64,000 bases of DNA from MFD01275-c22 sp963705885 (GTDB lineage Bacteria > Actinomycetota > Actinomycetes > JACCUZ01), in assembly GCA_963705885.1 (NCBI GenBank), contig OY970120.1, forward strand, positions 62,001 to 126,000, given 5' to 3'. The translations under genes and the position numbers were made by a program. Position 1 is the stretch's first letter; every line of letters begins with the position of its first letter. The notes beneath the pieces were generated by a model that saw nothing but the letters and a program-made list of their open reading frames with translations, did not search any database and was not told where the DNA came from. Below are positions 15,839-25,623 of the stretch, in pieces.

Positions 15839-16618
15839 GTGCGCGTCGCGACGTTCAACCTCCTTCACGGCCGCTCCGTCGCGCACGGGGGGGTCGACGT
15901 CGAGGACCTGCGGGCCGCAGCCGCCGAGATCGACGCCGACGTCGTGGGGCTGCAGGAGGTCGACCGGCACCAGGAGCGGTCGGGTGTCGTCGACCAGACG
16001 GCCGAGGTCGCCGCGGCGCTCGGTGCCGACCACTGGCGGTTCGCGCCCTCGCTGAACGGCACCCCCGGGGCGGACGAGTCGTGGACGCGCTCGCGCGACG
16101 ACGACGGCGCGACGACGACCGGCCCGACCTACGGGGTGGGGCTCGTGTCCCGGCTGCCGGTGCGGTCGTGGGAGGTGCGCCGCTTCGGTCCGGCGCCGGT
16201 GTCGCTGCCGCTGATGGTTCCCGGGCGGCGCCGCCTGATGTCGGTGGCGGACGAGCCGCGGGCCGCCGTCGCGGCCGTGCTCGAGGGGCCGTCGGGACCG
16301 TTCACGGTCCTGACCGCGCACCTGTCGTTCGTCCCGGGCTGGAACGTCGCGCAGCTGCGGGCGATGCGGCAGTGGGCGGCGACCTTCCCCGGGCCGAGGC
16401 TGCTGCTCGGCGACTTCAACCTGCCCGGGCCGCTGCCTCGGCTGGCGACCGGCTGGACGCAGCTGGCGCGCATCGCGACGTACCCCTCGTGGAAGCCGCG
16501 CGTGCAGTTCGACCACGTGCTCGCCGACGGCATCGAGCGGTCGGCCGTCCGGGACGTGCGGGCGCCGCGGCTGCCGGTGAGCGACCACTGCGCGCTGGTC
16601 GTCGACCTCGACGCCTGA
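15839..16618 (+). CDS. Endonuclease/exonuclease/phosphatase-fold protein
   Basis: A 259-residue EEP-superfamily hydrolase starting at GTG 15839. The catalytic set is complete: TFNLLHG at the N-terminus (metal-binding Asn), LQEVDRHQ near residue 40 (catalytic Glu), LLGDFNLPG near 190, FDHVLADG near 223 and the final SDHCALVV near 248. Such enzymes cleave phosphodiesters in DNA, inositol phosphates or lipids. The absence of a signal sequence argues for an intracellular substrate. It is divergent from the M20 dipeptidase and convergent with the next gene. Confidence 0.8.
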   Translation: MRVATFNLLHGRSVAHGGVDVEDLRAAAAEIDADVVGLQEVDRHQERSGVVDQTAEVAAALGADHWRFAPSLNGTPGADESWTRSRDDDGATTTGPTYGVGLVSRLPVRSWEVRRFGPAPVSLPLMVPGRRRLMSVADEPRAAVAAVLEGPSGPFTVLTAHLSFVPGWNVAQLRAMRQWAATFPGPRLLLGDFNLPGPLPRLATGWTQLARIATYPSWKPRVQFDHVLADGIERSAVRDVRAPRLPVSDHCALVVDLDA

Positions 16619-16622
16619 GGCC

Positions 16623-17582
16623 TCACTGGTAGGAGACCATCCGCGGCCGGGGGCGCTTGGCCATGGTGGCCCGGGGACCGAAGGTCGGGGTGTCCTCGTC
16701 GTAGAAGTTCTTCCACCCCAGCGGCACCCCGGCGGGACGCGCGGCCCGCACCGCCGCCCAGGTCGCGTGCTTCTGGCCCGGTGACCCCTGGCCGTCCATG
16801 TGGACGAGCACGGCGACCTCGGGGCGGTCGGTGCGCAGCCGGTGCTCCCGCCCGATCATCGACAGCCGGAACTGGTGGACCACGAACAGCTTCTGCGGGA
16901 GGTCGTGCTCGCGGACCAGTGCCGCCAGCCAGGCCGAGGTGCGGTTGATCTCCCGGGCGTCGATGCTGCCGATCTGCCCGAGGGGTCTCTGGCCGCGCGC
17001 GAGCTTCCACTCCGGGTCGACGGCCAACCCGACGTGCGGCAGTGCCAGGAGCCTCCGGTAGCGCTTGGCCTGGTCGAGCACGTCGGCCCTGCCCGGTTGC
17101 AGGTCCAGGACGACGTACATGCCGGCCCGACCAGCCGCGCGCACCCAGGGCCGCAGCTTGCGCACCGGCGCCTCGCCGGAGTAGTCGCCGTCGCGTCCGG
17201 CCGAGCGCTGGGCCACCGTGGCGATGATCTCGAAGGCGGGCACGACCGGGGCGTCGCTGAGCCGCTCGTACGGTCGCGCCACGCGGCGGGCGCGGGCGAC
17301 GGCCGCGCGGACCCCCTGCTCGCCCAGCACGCCGAGCGACGGGGCTCCGGGGTGGCCGTAGAGCGCGACCAGGCGGCGGCCCGGGAACAGCACCCGGCCT
17401 CCGCCGGGGAGCTCGGCGACCGGCTCCGGCTCGTCGGCCGCGGACCCGGGCAGCTCGGGGCGCGGTTGCCCGCTGGCCCAGGGTGGCGGCGGCGTCATCG
17501 GTGCGCGCGCCCCCGACGCGGGCAGGGCAGCCGCGGCGACCGCCACGACGGACACGAGAACGAGCGGGGCGGCGCGGCGCAT
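16623..17582 (-). CDS. Secreted protein of unknown function
   Basis: 319 residues with a Sec signal peptide (MRRAAPLVLVSVVAVAAAALPASGARA). A proline-rich linker follows, then a globular domain from about residue 60. Repeated beta-strand/helix patterns such as VVPAFEIIATVA, GMYVVLDLQPG, HVGLAVDPEWKL and VAVLVHMDGQG look like a TIM barrel with acidic residues at strand ends, as in glycoside hydrolases. I cannot name a family. It is a single gene between the EEP gene (convergent) and adnB. An extracellular or cell-wall role is inferred only from the signal peptide and fold impression. Confidence 0.6.
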   Translation of the reverse strand: MRRAAPLVLVSVVAVAAAALPASGARAPMTPPPPWASGQPRPELPGSAADEPEPVAELPGGGRVLFPGRRLVALYGHPGAPSLGVLGEQGVRAAVARARRVARPYERLSDAPVVPAFEIIATVAQRSAGRDGDYSGEAPVRKLRPWVRAAGRAGMYVVLDLQPGRADVLDQAKRYRRLLALPHVGLAVDPEWKLARGQRPLGQIGSIDAREINRTSAWLAALVREHDLPQKLFVVHQFRLSMIGREHRLRTDRPEVAVLVHMDGQGSPGQKHATWAAVRAARPAGVPLGWKNFYDEDTPTFGPRATMAKRPRPRMVSYQ

Positions 17583-17663
17583 GGCGGCAGTGTCCCGGTC
17601 CGGGCCCGCCCGGTCAGGGAGGTTCGCCGGTGCGTCCCACGCCCCGGCGCGCCGCCGCGCGGC

Positions 17664-20600
17664 TCACCCCGCCGGGACCGACCGGACCAGGGCCGCGACG
17701 CCGTCCTGGTCGAGCAGGTCGGCCGGGCGCACGGTGCGGTTGTGGCCGACGTAGTGGAAAGCGGCACGGATGCGGTGCAGGGGAACACCGCTGAGGTGGT
17801 GCCACGCCAGCCGGTAGACGGCCAGCTGCACGGCTGCGGCCTCGGCCTCGTCGCCGGCCGGAGGGCTGCCGGTCTTCCAGTCGACGACGTCCACGATGCC
17901 CTCGGGGTCGTCGGCGAAGACGGCGTCGCACCGGCCGCGCAGCAGCAGCCCGTCGACGACCATGTCGAAGGGGAACTCCACCTCCGCCGGCACCCGGGAC
18001 CACCAGTCGCTGGCCTGGAACGCCTCCTGCAGCGCCTGCAGGTCGGCGTCGGGGGCGGCGGTGTCGTCAGCGGCACCCGGCAGCTCGTCGACGTCGAGGA
18101 GCCGCTGCTGCCCCCACCGCTGCTCGAGCCAGAGGTGGAAGCGGGTGCCCCGACGGGCCTGCGGCGCGGGACGACGCGGGAGCGGGCGGCGCAGTGACCT
18201 GGCCAGCTGCACCGGGTCGCGCCGCAGGGCCACGAGCTGGGACACCGACAGCCGGGAGGGCAGCTCGACGACCGGGCCGGCGTCGCGCGCCCGGGCGCGC
18301 GCGAGCTCGGCCAGGAGCAGCCCGAGCTCGTGGTCCCAGCCCTGCACCCGCGGGTCCTGGTCGGGACCGGCCGGGCCGTCGCCGGGTCCGGCACCGGCGA
18401 CCGGGTCGACCGGGTCGACCGGGGCCCGCACCATCGCTGCTGCGGCCTCGACGTGCTCGCGGCGTGCACCCAGCGGGTCGGAGGGCCAGGTGCCCGACGG
18501 CGGCTCGGCCGCCATCGGGTTCGGCGCGCCGTCGTCGGGGACGGGTGTCCAGACCGGGACGGTCCCTCCCCCGTCGCGGCACAGGTCGTGCAGCTCGTCG
18601 AGCAGGCTCGAGGGGCCGCGCGGCTTCACGGTGGTGTCCCACCACGAGCCGGAGCAGGCCAGCAGCGTGCGGGCGCGGGTCACCGCGACGTAGGCGAGGC
18701 GCCGCTCCTCCAGGGCGCCCCGCGCCCTGCACGCCTCGGTGAACCGCGCGAGCTTCTCGTGCGCGGCCACCTGGTCCGTCGCGCCCTGCCAGTCGAGGAC
18801 CGGGAGCTCGTCGCGGTCGCCGCGCAGGGGGAACGGGAGCGTGTAGACCTGCCGGCCCCAGTCGGCGACGGGGCGCCCGCCCACGGGGAACACGTCCTTC
18901 GTCAGCCCCGCGACGAACACCGCGTCCCACTCCAGACCCTTCGCGGCGTGCACCGTCATCAGCTGGACCCGCTCGGCGTCGGGCTCGGCGACCTCGACCT
19001 CGAGTCCCCGCTCGCGCTCCTCGGCGGTGTCGAGGTAGGCGAGGAAGGCGACCAGGCCCGGGTCCTCCCCGGACGCGACGAACTCCTCGGCCACCTCCAC
19101 GAGCCGGTCGACGTCGAGCAGCGCGTCGGCGGGCCGCACGCCGGGGCGGGAGGCGAGCTCGACGTCGAGGTCGAGTGCTCGCACGACGGCCATGACGAGG
19201 TCGGGCAGCGACGACGACGTCCACCGCCGCAGCCGCCGCAGCTGGTCGCGCAGCGCGAGGACGCGCCGGTGGCCCTCGGCGGAGTAGGCCGACGACGGGC
19301 CCGGGTCGTCGAGAGCGTCGACCAGGCTGCGCTCGTCGACCGCGTCGTAGTCCGGGTCCACGAGCGGGGCGGCCGGGTCGTCGCCGGACGCGGTCGCCGC
19401 CGCCGCGGGGTCGCCCGCCGGCGCGCGCAGGCCGCGGCTCACGGCGATGTGCCGGGCCCGGCGGCCCAGCGCGTCGAGGTCGCGCGGGCCCAGCCGCCAC
19501 CTCGGCCCGGTGAGCAGCCGGACCAGGGCGCCACCGGCAGCAGGGTCGGCCAGGACGCGCAGGGTGCTCACGACGTCGACGACCTCGGGCCGGGTCAGCA
19601 GACCGCCGAGGCCGACGACCTCGCAGGGCACGCCGCGGGCCCGCAGCTCGGTCTCGATGCGGGTGAAGGCCGAGCGCCGCCGGGCGAGGACCGCGATCTC
19701 GCCCCACGGCAGCGGGGCGGAGCCCGCGGTCCCGAGCCGGTGCACGTGCTCCGCCACCCAGACCGCCTCGTCGGCGACGGTCTCGTGCAGCGCGACGACC
19801 ACCTCGCCGGCGCCCTCCCGGCCCGGACCGGGCGTCAGCGGTGCGTCGGCAAGGCCGCGCACGGGGATGCCCCCCGCCACCAGGTTGGCCGCGCCGAGGA
19901 TGCCCTCGCCGTTGCGGAAGCTGACGGTCAGCCCGCTCTGCCCGGCCGGCTGCTCGCCGGAGAAGTCCGACCCGAAGCGCTCGAGGTTGCCCGCGCTGGC
20001 ACCCCGCCAGCCGTAGATGGACTGCCGGGGGTCACCGACCGCCGTCACCGGATGACCGCGGCCGAACAGCGCGGTCAGCAGGACCCGCTGCGCCTCGCCG
20101 GTGTCCTGGTACTCGTCGAGCAGCACCACGCCGAACCGGCTGCGCTCGACATCGGCGACCTCGGGGTGCTCGCGGGCGATGCGGGCCGCGACCGCCACCT
20201 GGTCGCCGTAGTCCATCGCCCCGCGCGAGCGCTTCAGCGCGGTGTAGCGCTCGACGAGGGGGAGCAGCGCGAGCCTGGCGTCCAGGCAGCGCATCCAGGT
20301 GAGCACGTCGGCGTAGTGGCCCTTGGTCCGCTGCCCGTCCGCGCGCGGCAGGGCCTCGAGGTGCGCCCGGACCCGCTCGCTGAGCACCGCGACCTCCGAG
20401 GCGTCGCGCAGGTGCTCGGACATCTCCCCGGCGAGGGCCAGCACGTCACCGGTCGTCGTGGTCAGCACGCGGTCGACCGCCTCCATGTCGCCGTCGTAGG
20501 ACTCGACGACCTGCGCGGCGTACTGCCAGGAGACGGCCTCCCCGACCAACCGGGTGTCGGGCTCGAGGCCGATGCGCAGCGCGTGCTCACCCACGAGCGC

Positions 20601-21014
20601 GGCGGCGTAGGAGTGGTAGGTGGTCACGGTGGGCTCGCCCGTGCGCAGCGCGGCGGCCACGGCGTCGGTGAGGAACGGGGACTCGTCGTGGGCGGAGGCG
20701 AGGCGCCGGAGCATGCGGCGTACGCGCTCGCCGAGCTCGGCAGCGGCCTTGCGGGTGAACGTCAGGCCCAGGACCCGGTGCGGCTCGACGAGGCCGTTGG
20801 CGACGAGCCAGACGACACGCAGGCCCATCGTCTGGGTCTTGCCGGAGCCGGCACCGGCCACCACGACATGGGGCCGCATCGGCGCCGACACCGCCTCGGC
20901 CTGCTCTGCGGTCGGCGGGAACGCCTCGCCGAGGCGTCGCGCGAGCTGCTCGGGGGACATGAGCCGGCGCGGGACGGGGACGTCCTCGGGGTCGAAGAGG
21001 CTCGCCTGGCTCAC
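17664..21014 (-). CDS. adnB: AdnB subunit of the AdnAB helicase-nuclease
   Basis: 1,116 residues. The N-terminal motor has Walker A VAGAGSGKT near 50, LLDEYQDTG near 300, VGDPRQSIYGWRG and, further on, MTVHAAKGLEWD and YVAVTRAR. The C-terminal PD-(D/E)XK nuclease domain shows GTRFHLWLE, CDAVF, the catalytic IVDVVDWKTGS and AVQLAVYRLAW (the QxxxY of the RecB family). With AdnA it resects double-strand breaks for recombination, replacing RecBCD in actinobacteria. GTG 21014 overlaps the adnA stop by GTGA, so subunit synthesis is coupled. The frame remains open upstream only because of GC bias. The gene order matches Rv3201c-Rv3202c. Confidence 0.93.
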   Translation of the reverse strand: MSQASLFDPEDVPVPRRLMSPEQLARRLGEAFPPTAEQAEAVSAPMRPHVVVAGAGSGKTQTMGLRVVWLVANGLVEPHRVLGLTFTRKAAAELGERVRRMLRRLASAHDESPFLTDAVAAALRTGEPTVTTYHSYAAALVGEHALRIGLEPDTRLVGEAVSWQYAAQVVESYDGDMEAVDRVLTTTTGDVLALAGEMSEHLRDASEVAVLSERVRAHLEALPRADGQRTKGHYADVLTWMRCLDARLALLPLVERYTALKRSRGAMDYGDQVAVAARIAREHPEVADVERSRFGVVLLDEYQDTGEAQRVLLTALFGRGHPVTAVGDPRQSIYGWRGASAGNLERFGSDFSGEQPAGQSGLTVSFRNGEGILGAANLVAGGIPVRGLADAPLTPGPGREGAGEVVVALHETVADEAVWVAEHVHRLGTAGSAPLPWGEIAVLARRRSAFTRIETELRARGVPCEVVGLGGLLTRPEVVDVVSTLRVLADPAAGGALVRLLTGPRWRLGPRDLDALGRRARHIAVSRGLRAPAGDPAAAATASGDDPAAPLVDPDYDAVDERSLVDALDDPGPSSAYSAEGHRRVLALRDQLRRLRRWTSSSLPDLVMAVVRALDLDVELASRPGVRPADALLDVDRLVEVAEEFVASGEDPGLVAFLAYLDTAEERERGLEVEVAEPDAERVQLMTVHAAKGLEWDAVFVAGLTKDVFPVGGRPVADWGRQVYTLPFPLRGDRDELPVLDWQGATDQVAAHEKLARFTEACRARGALEERRLAYVAVTRARTLLACSGSWWDTTVKPRGPSSLLDELHDLCRDGGGTVPVWTPVPDDGAPNPMAAEPPSGTWPSDPLGARREHVEAAAAMVRAPVDPVDPVAGAGPGDGPAGPDQDPRVQGWDHELGLLLAELARARARDAGPVVELPSRLSVSQLVALRRDPVQLARSLRRPLPRRPAPQARRGTRFHLWLEQRWGQQRLLDVDELPGAADDTAAPDADLQALQEAFQASDWWSRVPAEVEFPFDMVVDGLLLRGRCDAVFADDPEGIVDVVDWKTGSPPAGDEAEAAAVQLAVYRLAWHHLSGVPLHRIRAAFHYVGHNRTVRPADLLDQDGVAALVRSVPAG

Positions 21015-24000
21015 GCGGTCACCTGCCGGCCCTCGTCCTGCACGGGGCAGCTCGTGCGCACCGGGCACATCGCGCAGTAGCGGTTCTCGACCGCACGGAA
21101 CGCGGAGCCGGCCATGCCCTCGGCGACCTCGAGGACCATCGCGCGGGCCCAGCCGGGGTCGTCGGAGTCGGCGAGCGCGGGCTGGGCCTGGGCCACCGCT
21201 TTCGCGCCGGCGCCCTTGCCGACCTGCAGCAGCTCGGCGCCCCCGCTGCTCGTGACGCCGTGCTCGGCGAACGCGCCGTGCTCGACGGCCAGCTGGTAGG
21301 TGGCGAGCTGCCCGTGGGCGGCGATCTCGTCGGCGGGCGGCTTGCTCGAGCCCGTCTTGAGGTCGACGACAACCCCTCTGCCGAGGTCGTCGCGCTCGAG
21401 CCGGTCGATGCGGCCGCCCAGCACCGCGCGGTCGACGGCCGCGCTGAACTCGAGCTCGGTCGCCACGACCTCGCGGCGGTGCCCGGCGAACCAGGCGGCC
21501 AGCCGCCGGACCATGGTCTCGGCCTTGGCGCGCTCCTTGCCGGCGACCCAGCCGCTGCCGAGCTCGACCGTGGGCAGCAGCTCGTGCAGCCGGGCGAGCA
21601 GGGCCTCCTCGGTGCTGCTCCCTGCGTCGAGCGCCGTCTCGGCCACCGCGTGCACCAGGGTGCCGACGCTCTGCGCGGCGCCCGAGGTGTCGCCGCCGCC
21701 GACGTGCTCGAGGAACCACCGCAGCTCGCAGCGCTGGAACGACTCGACCTTCGACGGGCTGACCGGCACGGGCTCGTCGGCGTCGCGGACCGGGCGCTCG
21801 TCGGACAGCGCGGGAAGCCCCCACCAGGCCCCGGGGTCGGCACCGCGCGCCCCCGCCGCGGCCAGGGCCGCGAGGCGGGCGCCGGCGGCGGTCCGGAGCC
21901 CGCCGGGGGCTGCGGGGTCGCAAGCCACCTGACGGAGGTCGGCGACGAGACCGGTGAGGCTCAGCGGGCGCCGCACGGAGGACACCGGCCGCGCGTCGAG
22001 GTCGGCCGGCAGCGGGTCGAGCTCGTCGAGGAACCGTGACGGCGCGAGGCCCTCGCGCTCGCTGCTGACCGCCGAGACAGACAGGCTGACCCGGGCGCGC
22101 GTCGCGGCGACGTAGAAGAGCCGGCGCTCCTCGTCGAGCAGCCGGGCCAGCGTGGCCGCCGTCGCCACCTGGGTCGCGGTGCGCTCGGCGCCCGGCCGCA
22201 GCAGGTCGACCAGCCGCTCCGAGCCGAGGAACGAGCCGCGCATCCGCAGGTCGGGCCAGACCCCCTCCTGGACCCCGGCGACGCACACGACGTCCCACTC
22301 GAGGCCCTTGGCCGCGTGGGCGGTCAGCACCTGCACCGCGTCGGCGCCCGGGGCGCGGCCCGCCAGGTCGTCGCCAGGGATCTGCTGCCCCAGGAGGTGG
22401 TCGAGGAAGACCTCGGGTCCGGCCGCGGGCAACCGGTCGCAGAACCGGGCTGCGGTCTCGAACAGGGCGACCACCGCGTCGAGGTCGCGGTCGGCGGCCT
22501 CGCCGACGTGGCCTCCCTCGAGGCTGGCCCGCTCCCACCGCTGCGCGAGCCCGGTGGCCGACCAGACGTCCCACAGGACGGTCTCGGCGGTGGCGCCCGG
22601 CTCGGCGGCCGCGGCCCGCGCGCGGGCCAGCAGCGTCGCAACGGCCCGGGCGGGGCGGGTCGCCGCGCCGTCCAGGGCCACCAGGTGGGTCGGGTCGTCG
22701 AGCGCCTCGACGAGCAGCGGCCCGGACGCCCGGACACCACCCGCGTCGAGCTCGGAGCGGCGCAGGGCCTGCCTCAGCCGGCGCAGCGCCATGACGTCTG
22801 CGCCGCCCAGCGGCGAGGTCACCAGCTCGACGGCGACGTCCTCGTCGAGGGTCTCGGGCCGGGTGGCGCACCCGAGCAGACGCAGCAGCGGCCGCACGGC
22901 CGGCTCCTGGGTCAGCGGGACGTCGTCGCCGGACACCGCGACCGGCACCCCGGCCGCGACCATGGCCCGGCGCAGCACGGGCAGCGCGCGGACCGTCGAC
23001 CGCACCAGCACCGCCATGCGCGACCAGGGAACGCGGTCGACGAGGTGGGCGTGGCGCAGCCGGGCCGCGACGTGGGCCGCCTCCTGCGCCTCGGACCGCA
23101 GCAGGGCGACGGACACCTGCCCCGCGGCGAGCCCCTCCGCGGCGACGAGGCGGCGGTGGCCGACGGGCCCCCCGAGGTGGCGGGCGACCCGCCGCGACGC
23201 CGCCAGGAGCGTCGGCCCGGACCGGCGGCAGGTGGTGAGCGACAGGACCGGCGCCGGCTCCCCCGCCACCGTCGGGAACGTCGTGGTGAAGTCGCGGATG
23301 CCGGTCACGTCGGCGCCGCGGAAGCCGTAGATCGACTGGTCGGGGTCACCCACGGCGACCAGGTCGCGCCCGTCGCCGGCGAGCAGCCGGAGCAGCTCGA
23401 CCTGCGCCGGGTCGGTGTCCTGCAGCTCGTCGACGAAGACCAGCGGGCGGGCGGCGCGCTCGGCCGTGAGCAGCTCGGGCTGGCGCAGCCACAGCCCCAC
23501 GACACCGCGCATGAGCTCGGCCGGGTCGTAGGTCGCCGCCTCACGCAGGGCGGTCACCCCGGCGTACTGCCGCATGAACCGCGCGGCGGCCCGCCAGTCG
23601 TCGCGGCCCTCGGCCCGGCCCAGGCGCTCGAGCTCGGTCGCCGTCACGCCGCGCTCGTAGGCGCGCATCACCAGGTCGCGCAGCTCCTGGGCGAAGCCCC
23701 GGGTCGGCAGCGCCGCGTGCAGTCGCTGCGGCCAGCCGCGAGCGCCGCCCTCGAGGTCGCCGGCCAGCAGGTCACGCACCACGAGGTCCTGCTCGGGGCC
23801 GGACAACAGCCGTGGTGCCGGCTCGCCCCGCAGGGCGGCCTCGCGCCGGAGGAGCCCGAACGCGTAGGAGTGGAAGGTGCGCGCGAGCGGCTCCTTGGTG
23901 GCGCGCCCGAGCCGGGCGGTGATGCGGGCGCGCAGCTCGGCGGCGGCCCGGCGGCCGAACGTCAGCACGAGGACCTGCTCGGCGTCGGCGCCCTCGTCGA

Positions 24001-24187
24001 TGCGCGCGACGACGGCCTCGACGACGGTGGTCGTCTTGCCGGTGCCCGGACCGGCGAGGACGAGCAGCGGCCCGCCCCGGTGGGCGACGACGGCCCGCTG
24101 CGCGTCGTCGAGCACCGGCGCCCCGGCCGGCGCCGGGGCGGGCCGGACCAGGCGGTAGCGCGGGGCGGGGCTGCTCACGGCGGCCAT
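21011..24187 (-). CDS. adnA: AdnA subunit of the AdnAB helicase-nuclease
   Basis: 1,058 residues, first gene of the adnA-adnB pair. The UvrD-like motor has Walker A LAGPGTGKTTT near 50, FVDELQDTDPA near 270 and VGDPDQSIYGFRGADV. Helicase motifs LTAHAAKGLEWD and YVAATRAR follow near 640-700. The C-terminal nuclease has GTLVHAVAE, a VVVDLKTGSSKP catalytic segment and GQLATYQLAVE. One early cysteine (FQRCELRW) together with RYCAMCPVRTSCP near the end forms the four-cysteine Fe-S cluster pattern of AddB-type nucleases. ATG 24187 is used; GTG 24178 is an alternative. The aldo/keto reductase gene diverges 65 bases away. Confidence 0.92.
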   Translation of the reverse strand: MAAVSSPAPRYRLVRPAPAPAGAPVLDDAQRAVVAHRGGPLLVLAGPGTGKTTTVVEAVVARIDEGADAEQVLVLTFGRRAAAELRARITARLGRATKEPLARTFHSYAFGLLRREAALRGEPAPRLLSGPEQDLVVRDLLAGDLEGGARGWPQRLHAALPTRGFAQELRDLVMRAYERGVTATELERLGRAEGRDDWRAAARFMRQYAGVTALREAATYDPAELMRGVVGLWLRQPELLTAERAARPLVFVDELQDTDPAQVELLRLLAGDGRDLVAVGDPDQSIYGFRGADVTGIRDFTTTFPTVAGEPAPVLSLTTCRRSGPTLLAASRRVARHLGGPVGHRRLVAAEGLAAGQVSVALLRSEAQEAAHVAARLRHAHLVDRVPWSRMAVLVRSTVRALPVLRRAMVAAGVPVAVSGDDVPLTQEPAVRPLLRLLGCATRPETLDEDVAVELVTSPLGGADVMALRRLRQALRRSELDAGGVRASGPLLVEALDDPTHLVALDGAATRPARAVATLLARARAAAAEPGATAETVLWDVWSATGLAQRWERASLEGGHVGEAADRDLDAVVALFETAARFCDRLPAAGPEVFLDHLLGQQIPGDDLAGRAPGADAVQVLTAHAAKGLEWDVVCVAGVQEGVWPDLRMRGSFLGSERLVDLLRPGAERTATQVATAATLARLLDEERRLFYVAATRARVSLSVSAVSSEREGLAPSRFLDELDPLPADLDARPVSSVRRPLSLTGLVADLRQVACDPAAPGGLRTAAGARLAALAAAGARGADPGAWWGLPALSDERPVRDADEPVPVSPSKVESFQRCELRWFLEHVGGGDTSGAAQSVGTLVHAVAETALDAGSSTEEALLARLHELLPTVELGSGWVAGKERAKAETMVRRLAAWFAGHRREVVATELEFSAAVDRAVLGGRIDRLERDDLGRGVVVDLKTGSSKPPADEIAAHGQLATYQLAVEHGAFAEHGVTSSGGAELLQVGKGAGAKAVAQAQPALADSDDPGWARAMVLEVAEGMAGSAFRAVENRYCAMCPVRTSCPVQDEGRQVTA

Positions 24188-24252
24188 CCCACCACGACCC
24201 CCGGACACGACCCGCGCCTGCGGCGCGGCGGCCGGTGGGTGAGGATGACGCC

Positions 24253-25038
24253 ATGTCCGCACCCTTCCCGCGGGACAGCGCCACGCTCCTCGACGGCTCG
24301 TCCATGCCGCTGCTCGGCTTCGGCACGTGGAAGCTCACCGGCGACGAGGCTCGGCAGGCGGTCGCCGTGGCCCTCGCCGCCGGCTACCGGCATCTCGACA
24401 CCGCGACCATCTACCGCAACGAGAAGGAGGTCGGGGCGGGCCTCGCCGACAGCGGCGTCGTGCGCGAGGAGGTGTTCGTCACCACGAAGTGCCCGCCACG
24501 CAACGCCGGCCGCGAGGCCGAGACCCTTCGCGCGAGCCTCGCCGCGCTCGGCACCGACCACGTCGACCTGTGGCTCGTCCACTGGCCCGCCGGTGACGGC
24601 GCGGACGTCGCGATGTGGCAGGCCTTCCTCGAGGCGCGCGCGGCGGGCCTCACCCGGTCGGTCGGGGTCAGCAACTACTCGCTGCGCCAGATCGACGAGC
24701 TCACCGAGCGCACGGGCGTCACCCCCTCGGTGAACCAGGTGAAGTGGAGCCCGCTGCTGTTCGACCGGGCGACGCTCGACGGGCACCGCGAGCGGGGCGT
24801 CGTCCTCGAGGGCTACAGCACGCTGCGCGGCGGGACGCTGAAGCACCCGGCCGTACGCGCGGTGGCCGAGCGCCACGGACGTACGCCCGCGCAGGTGCTC
24901 GTGCGGTGGCACCTGCAGCACGGCGTGGTCGTGATCCCCAAGTCGTCGCACGAGGAGCGCATCCGCAGCAACGCCGAGGTCGGCGACCTCGCCCTCACCG
25001 AGCAGGACATGGCCGAGCTAAACGCGCTGGGAGCTTGA
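24253..25038 (+). CDS. Aldo/keto reductase
   Basis: A 261-residue NADPH-dependent AKR. The catalytic tetrad is visible: Asp and Tyr in HLDTATIYRNE (near 43-50), Lys in VTTKCP (near 78) and His in LVHWP (near 110). The cofactor-binding end IPKSSHEERIRSN lies near 225. It resembles the 2,5-diketo-gluconate-reductase-like AKRs of actinobacteria, but reads TTK where many show SSK. Substrate is unknown. ATG 24253 has GAGGATGA upstream and is preferred over an upstream frame extension of six residues. Confidence 0.88.
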   Translation: MSAPFPRDSATLLDGSSMPLLGFGTWKLTGDEARQAVAVALAAGYRHLDTATIYRNEKEVGAGLADSGVVREEVFVTTKCPPRNAGREAETLRASLAALGTDHVDLWLVHWPAGDGADVAMWQAFLEARAAGLTRSVGVSNYSLRQIDELTERTGVTPSVNQVKWSPLLFDRATLDGHRERGVVLEGYSTLRGGTLKHPAVRAVAERHGRTPAQVLVRWHLQHGVVVIPKSSHEERIRSNAEVGDLALTEQDMAELNALGA

Positions 25039-25045
25039 CCGCGCG

Positions 25046-25546
25046 CTAGAACGTCAGCCCGTGCCGCTCCACGATCGCGCGCGTGCCCTCCATGTCGGCG
25101 TCGCACCGGTAGGGGGCGGCCATCGCGGCGAGCTCGTCGGGGTCGGGCGCCTCGGCGAGGGTGCCGAGCCAGCGGAAGAACTGCTCGAGCCCCGCGGGGG
25201 AGATCACCTCGAGCACGGACGCGGGCTCGTCGCCGGCGTTCCAGAAGGTGTGCCACTGGTCGCGCGGCTTGAAGATCAGGTCGCCCGGACCGCCGACGAC
25301 CTCGTCGCCGCCGAGGACCGCTCCGATGCGGCCCTCCAGCACGAAGGTGAACTCGTCCTCCTGGTGGTGGCGGTGCAGCGGCGCGGCCAGCGCCTTGGGC
25401 GCGAACAGGTGCTGGACGAGGGCGAAGCGGCCGTCCGAGTCCCTGCCGTCGACCATGAACCGGTCGCGGACGCCGGCCGGGTCCCCGGCGACGTCGCCCT
25501 CCCCCGCGGCGAGCACCCGTGGGCCGGGCGCGGTCTCAGCGGTCAT
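25046..25546 (-). CDS. Cupin-domain protein
   Basis: 166 residues with one cupin barrel. Motif 1 reads LHRHHQEDEFTFVLEGRIG (three His and Glu metal ligands near residues 58-66) and motif 2 GDLIFKPRDQWHTFWN (His near 98). It ends in a helical extension that follows the phrase VLEVISPAGLEQFF. The cupin encoded at 61968-62516 has the same extension (MIEVISPGGFEGFF), so the two are distant paralogues. Relatives are annotated as quercetin-dioxygenase-like, but the reaction is unknown. It is convergent with the aldo/keto reductase. Confidence 0.8.
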   Translation of the reverse strand: MTAETAPGPRVLAAGEGDVAGDPAGVRDRFMVDGRDSDGRFALVQHLFAPKALAAPLHRHHQEDEFTFVLEGRIGAVLGGDEVVGGPGDLIFKPRDQWHTFWNAGDEPASVLEVISPAGLEQFFRWLGTLAEAPDPDELAAMAAPYRCDADMEGTRAIVERHGLTF

Positions 25547-25623
25547 GTGCCCTCCTGCGTCGAGGTCCGGACGGACCCGTCAGGGATACCGGCTGCGGGT
25601 GTGGGTGCGCAATGGTGTGGGGC

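Noticed and set aside
21015..22871. Open extension upstream of adnB giving a 1,735-residue frame
   Set aside because: It overlaps adnA in another frame and is low-complexity; AdnB homology begins at GTG 21014.
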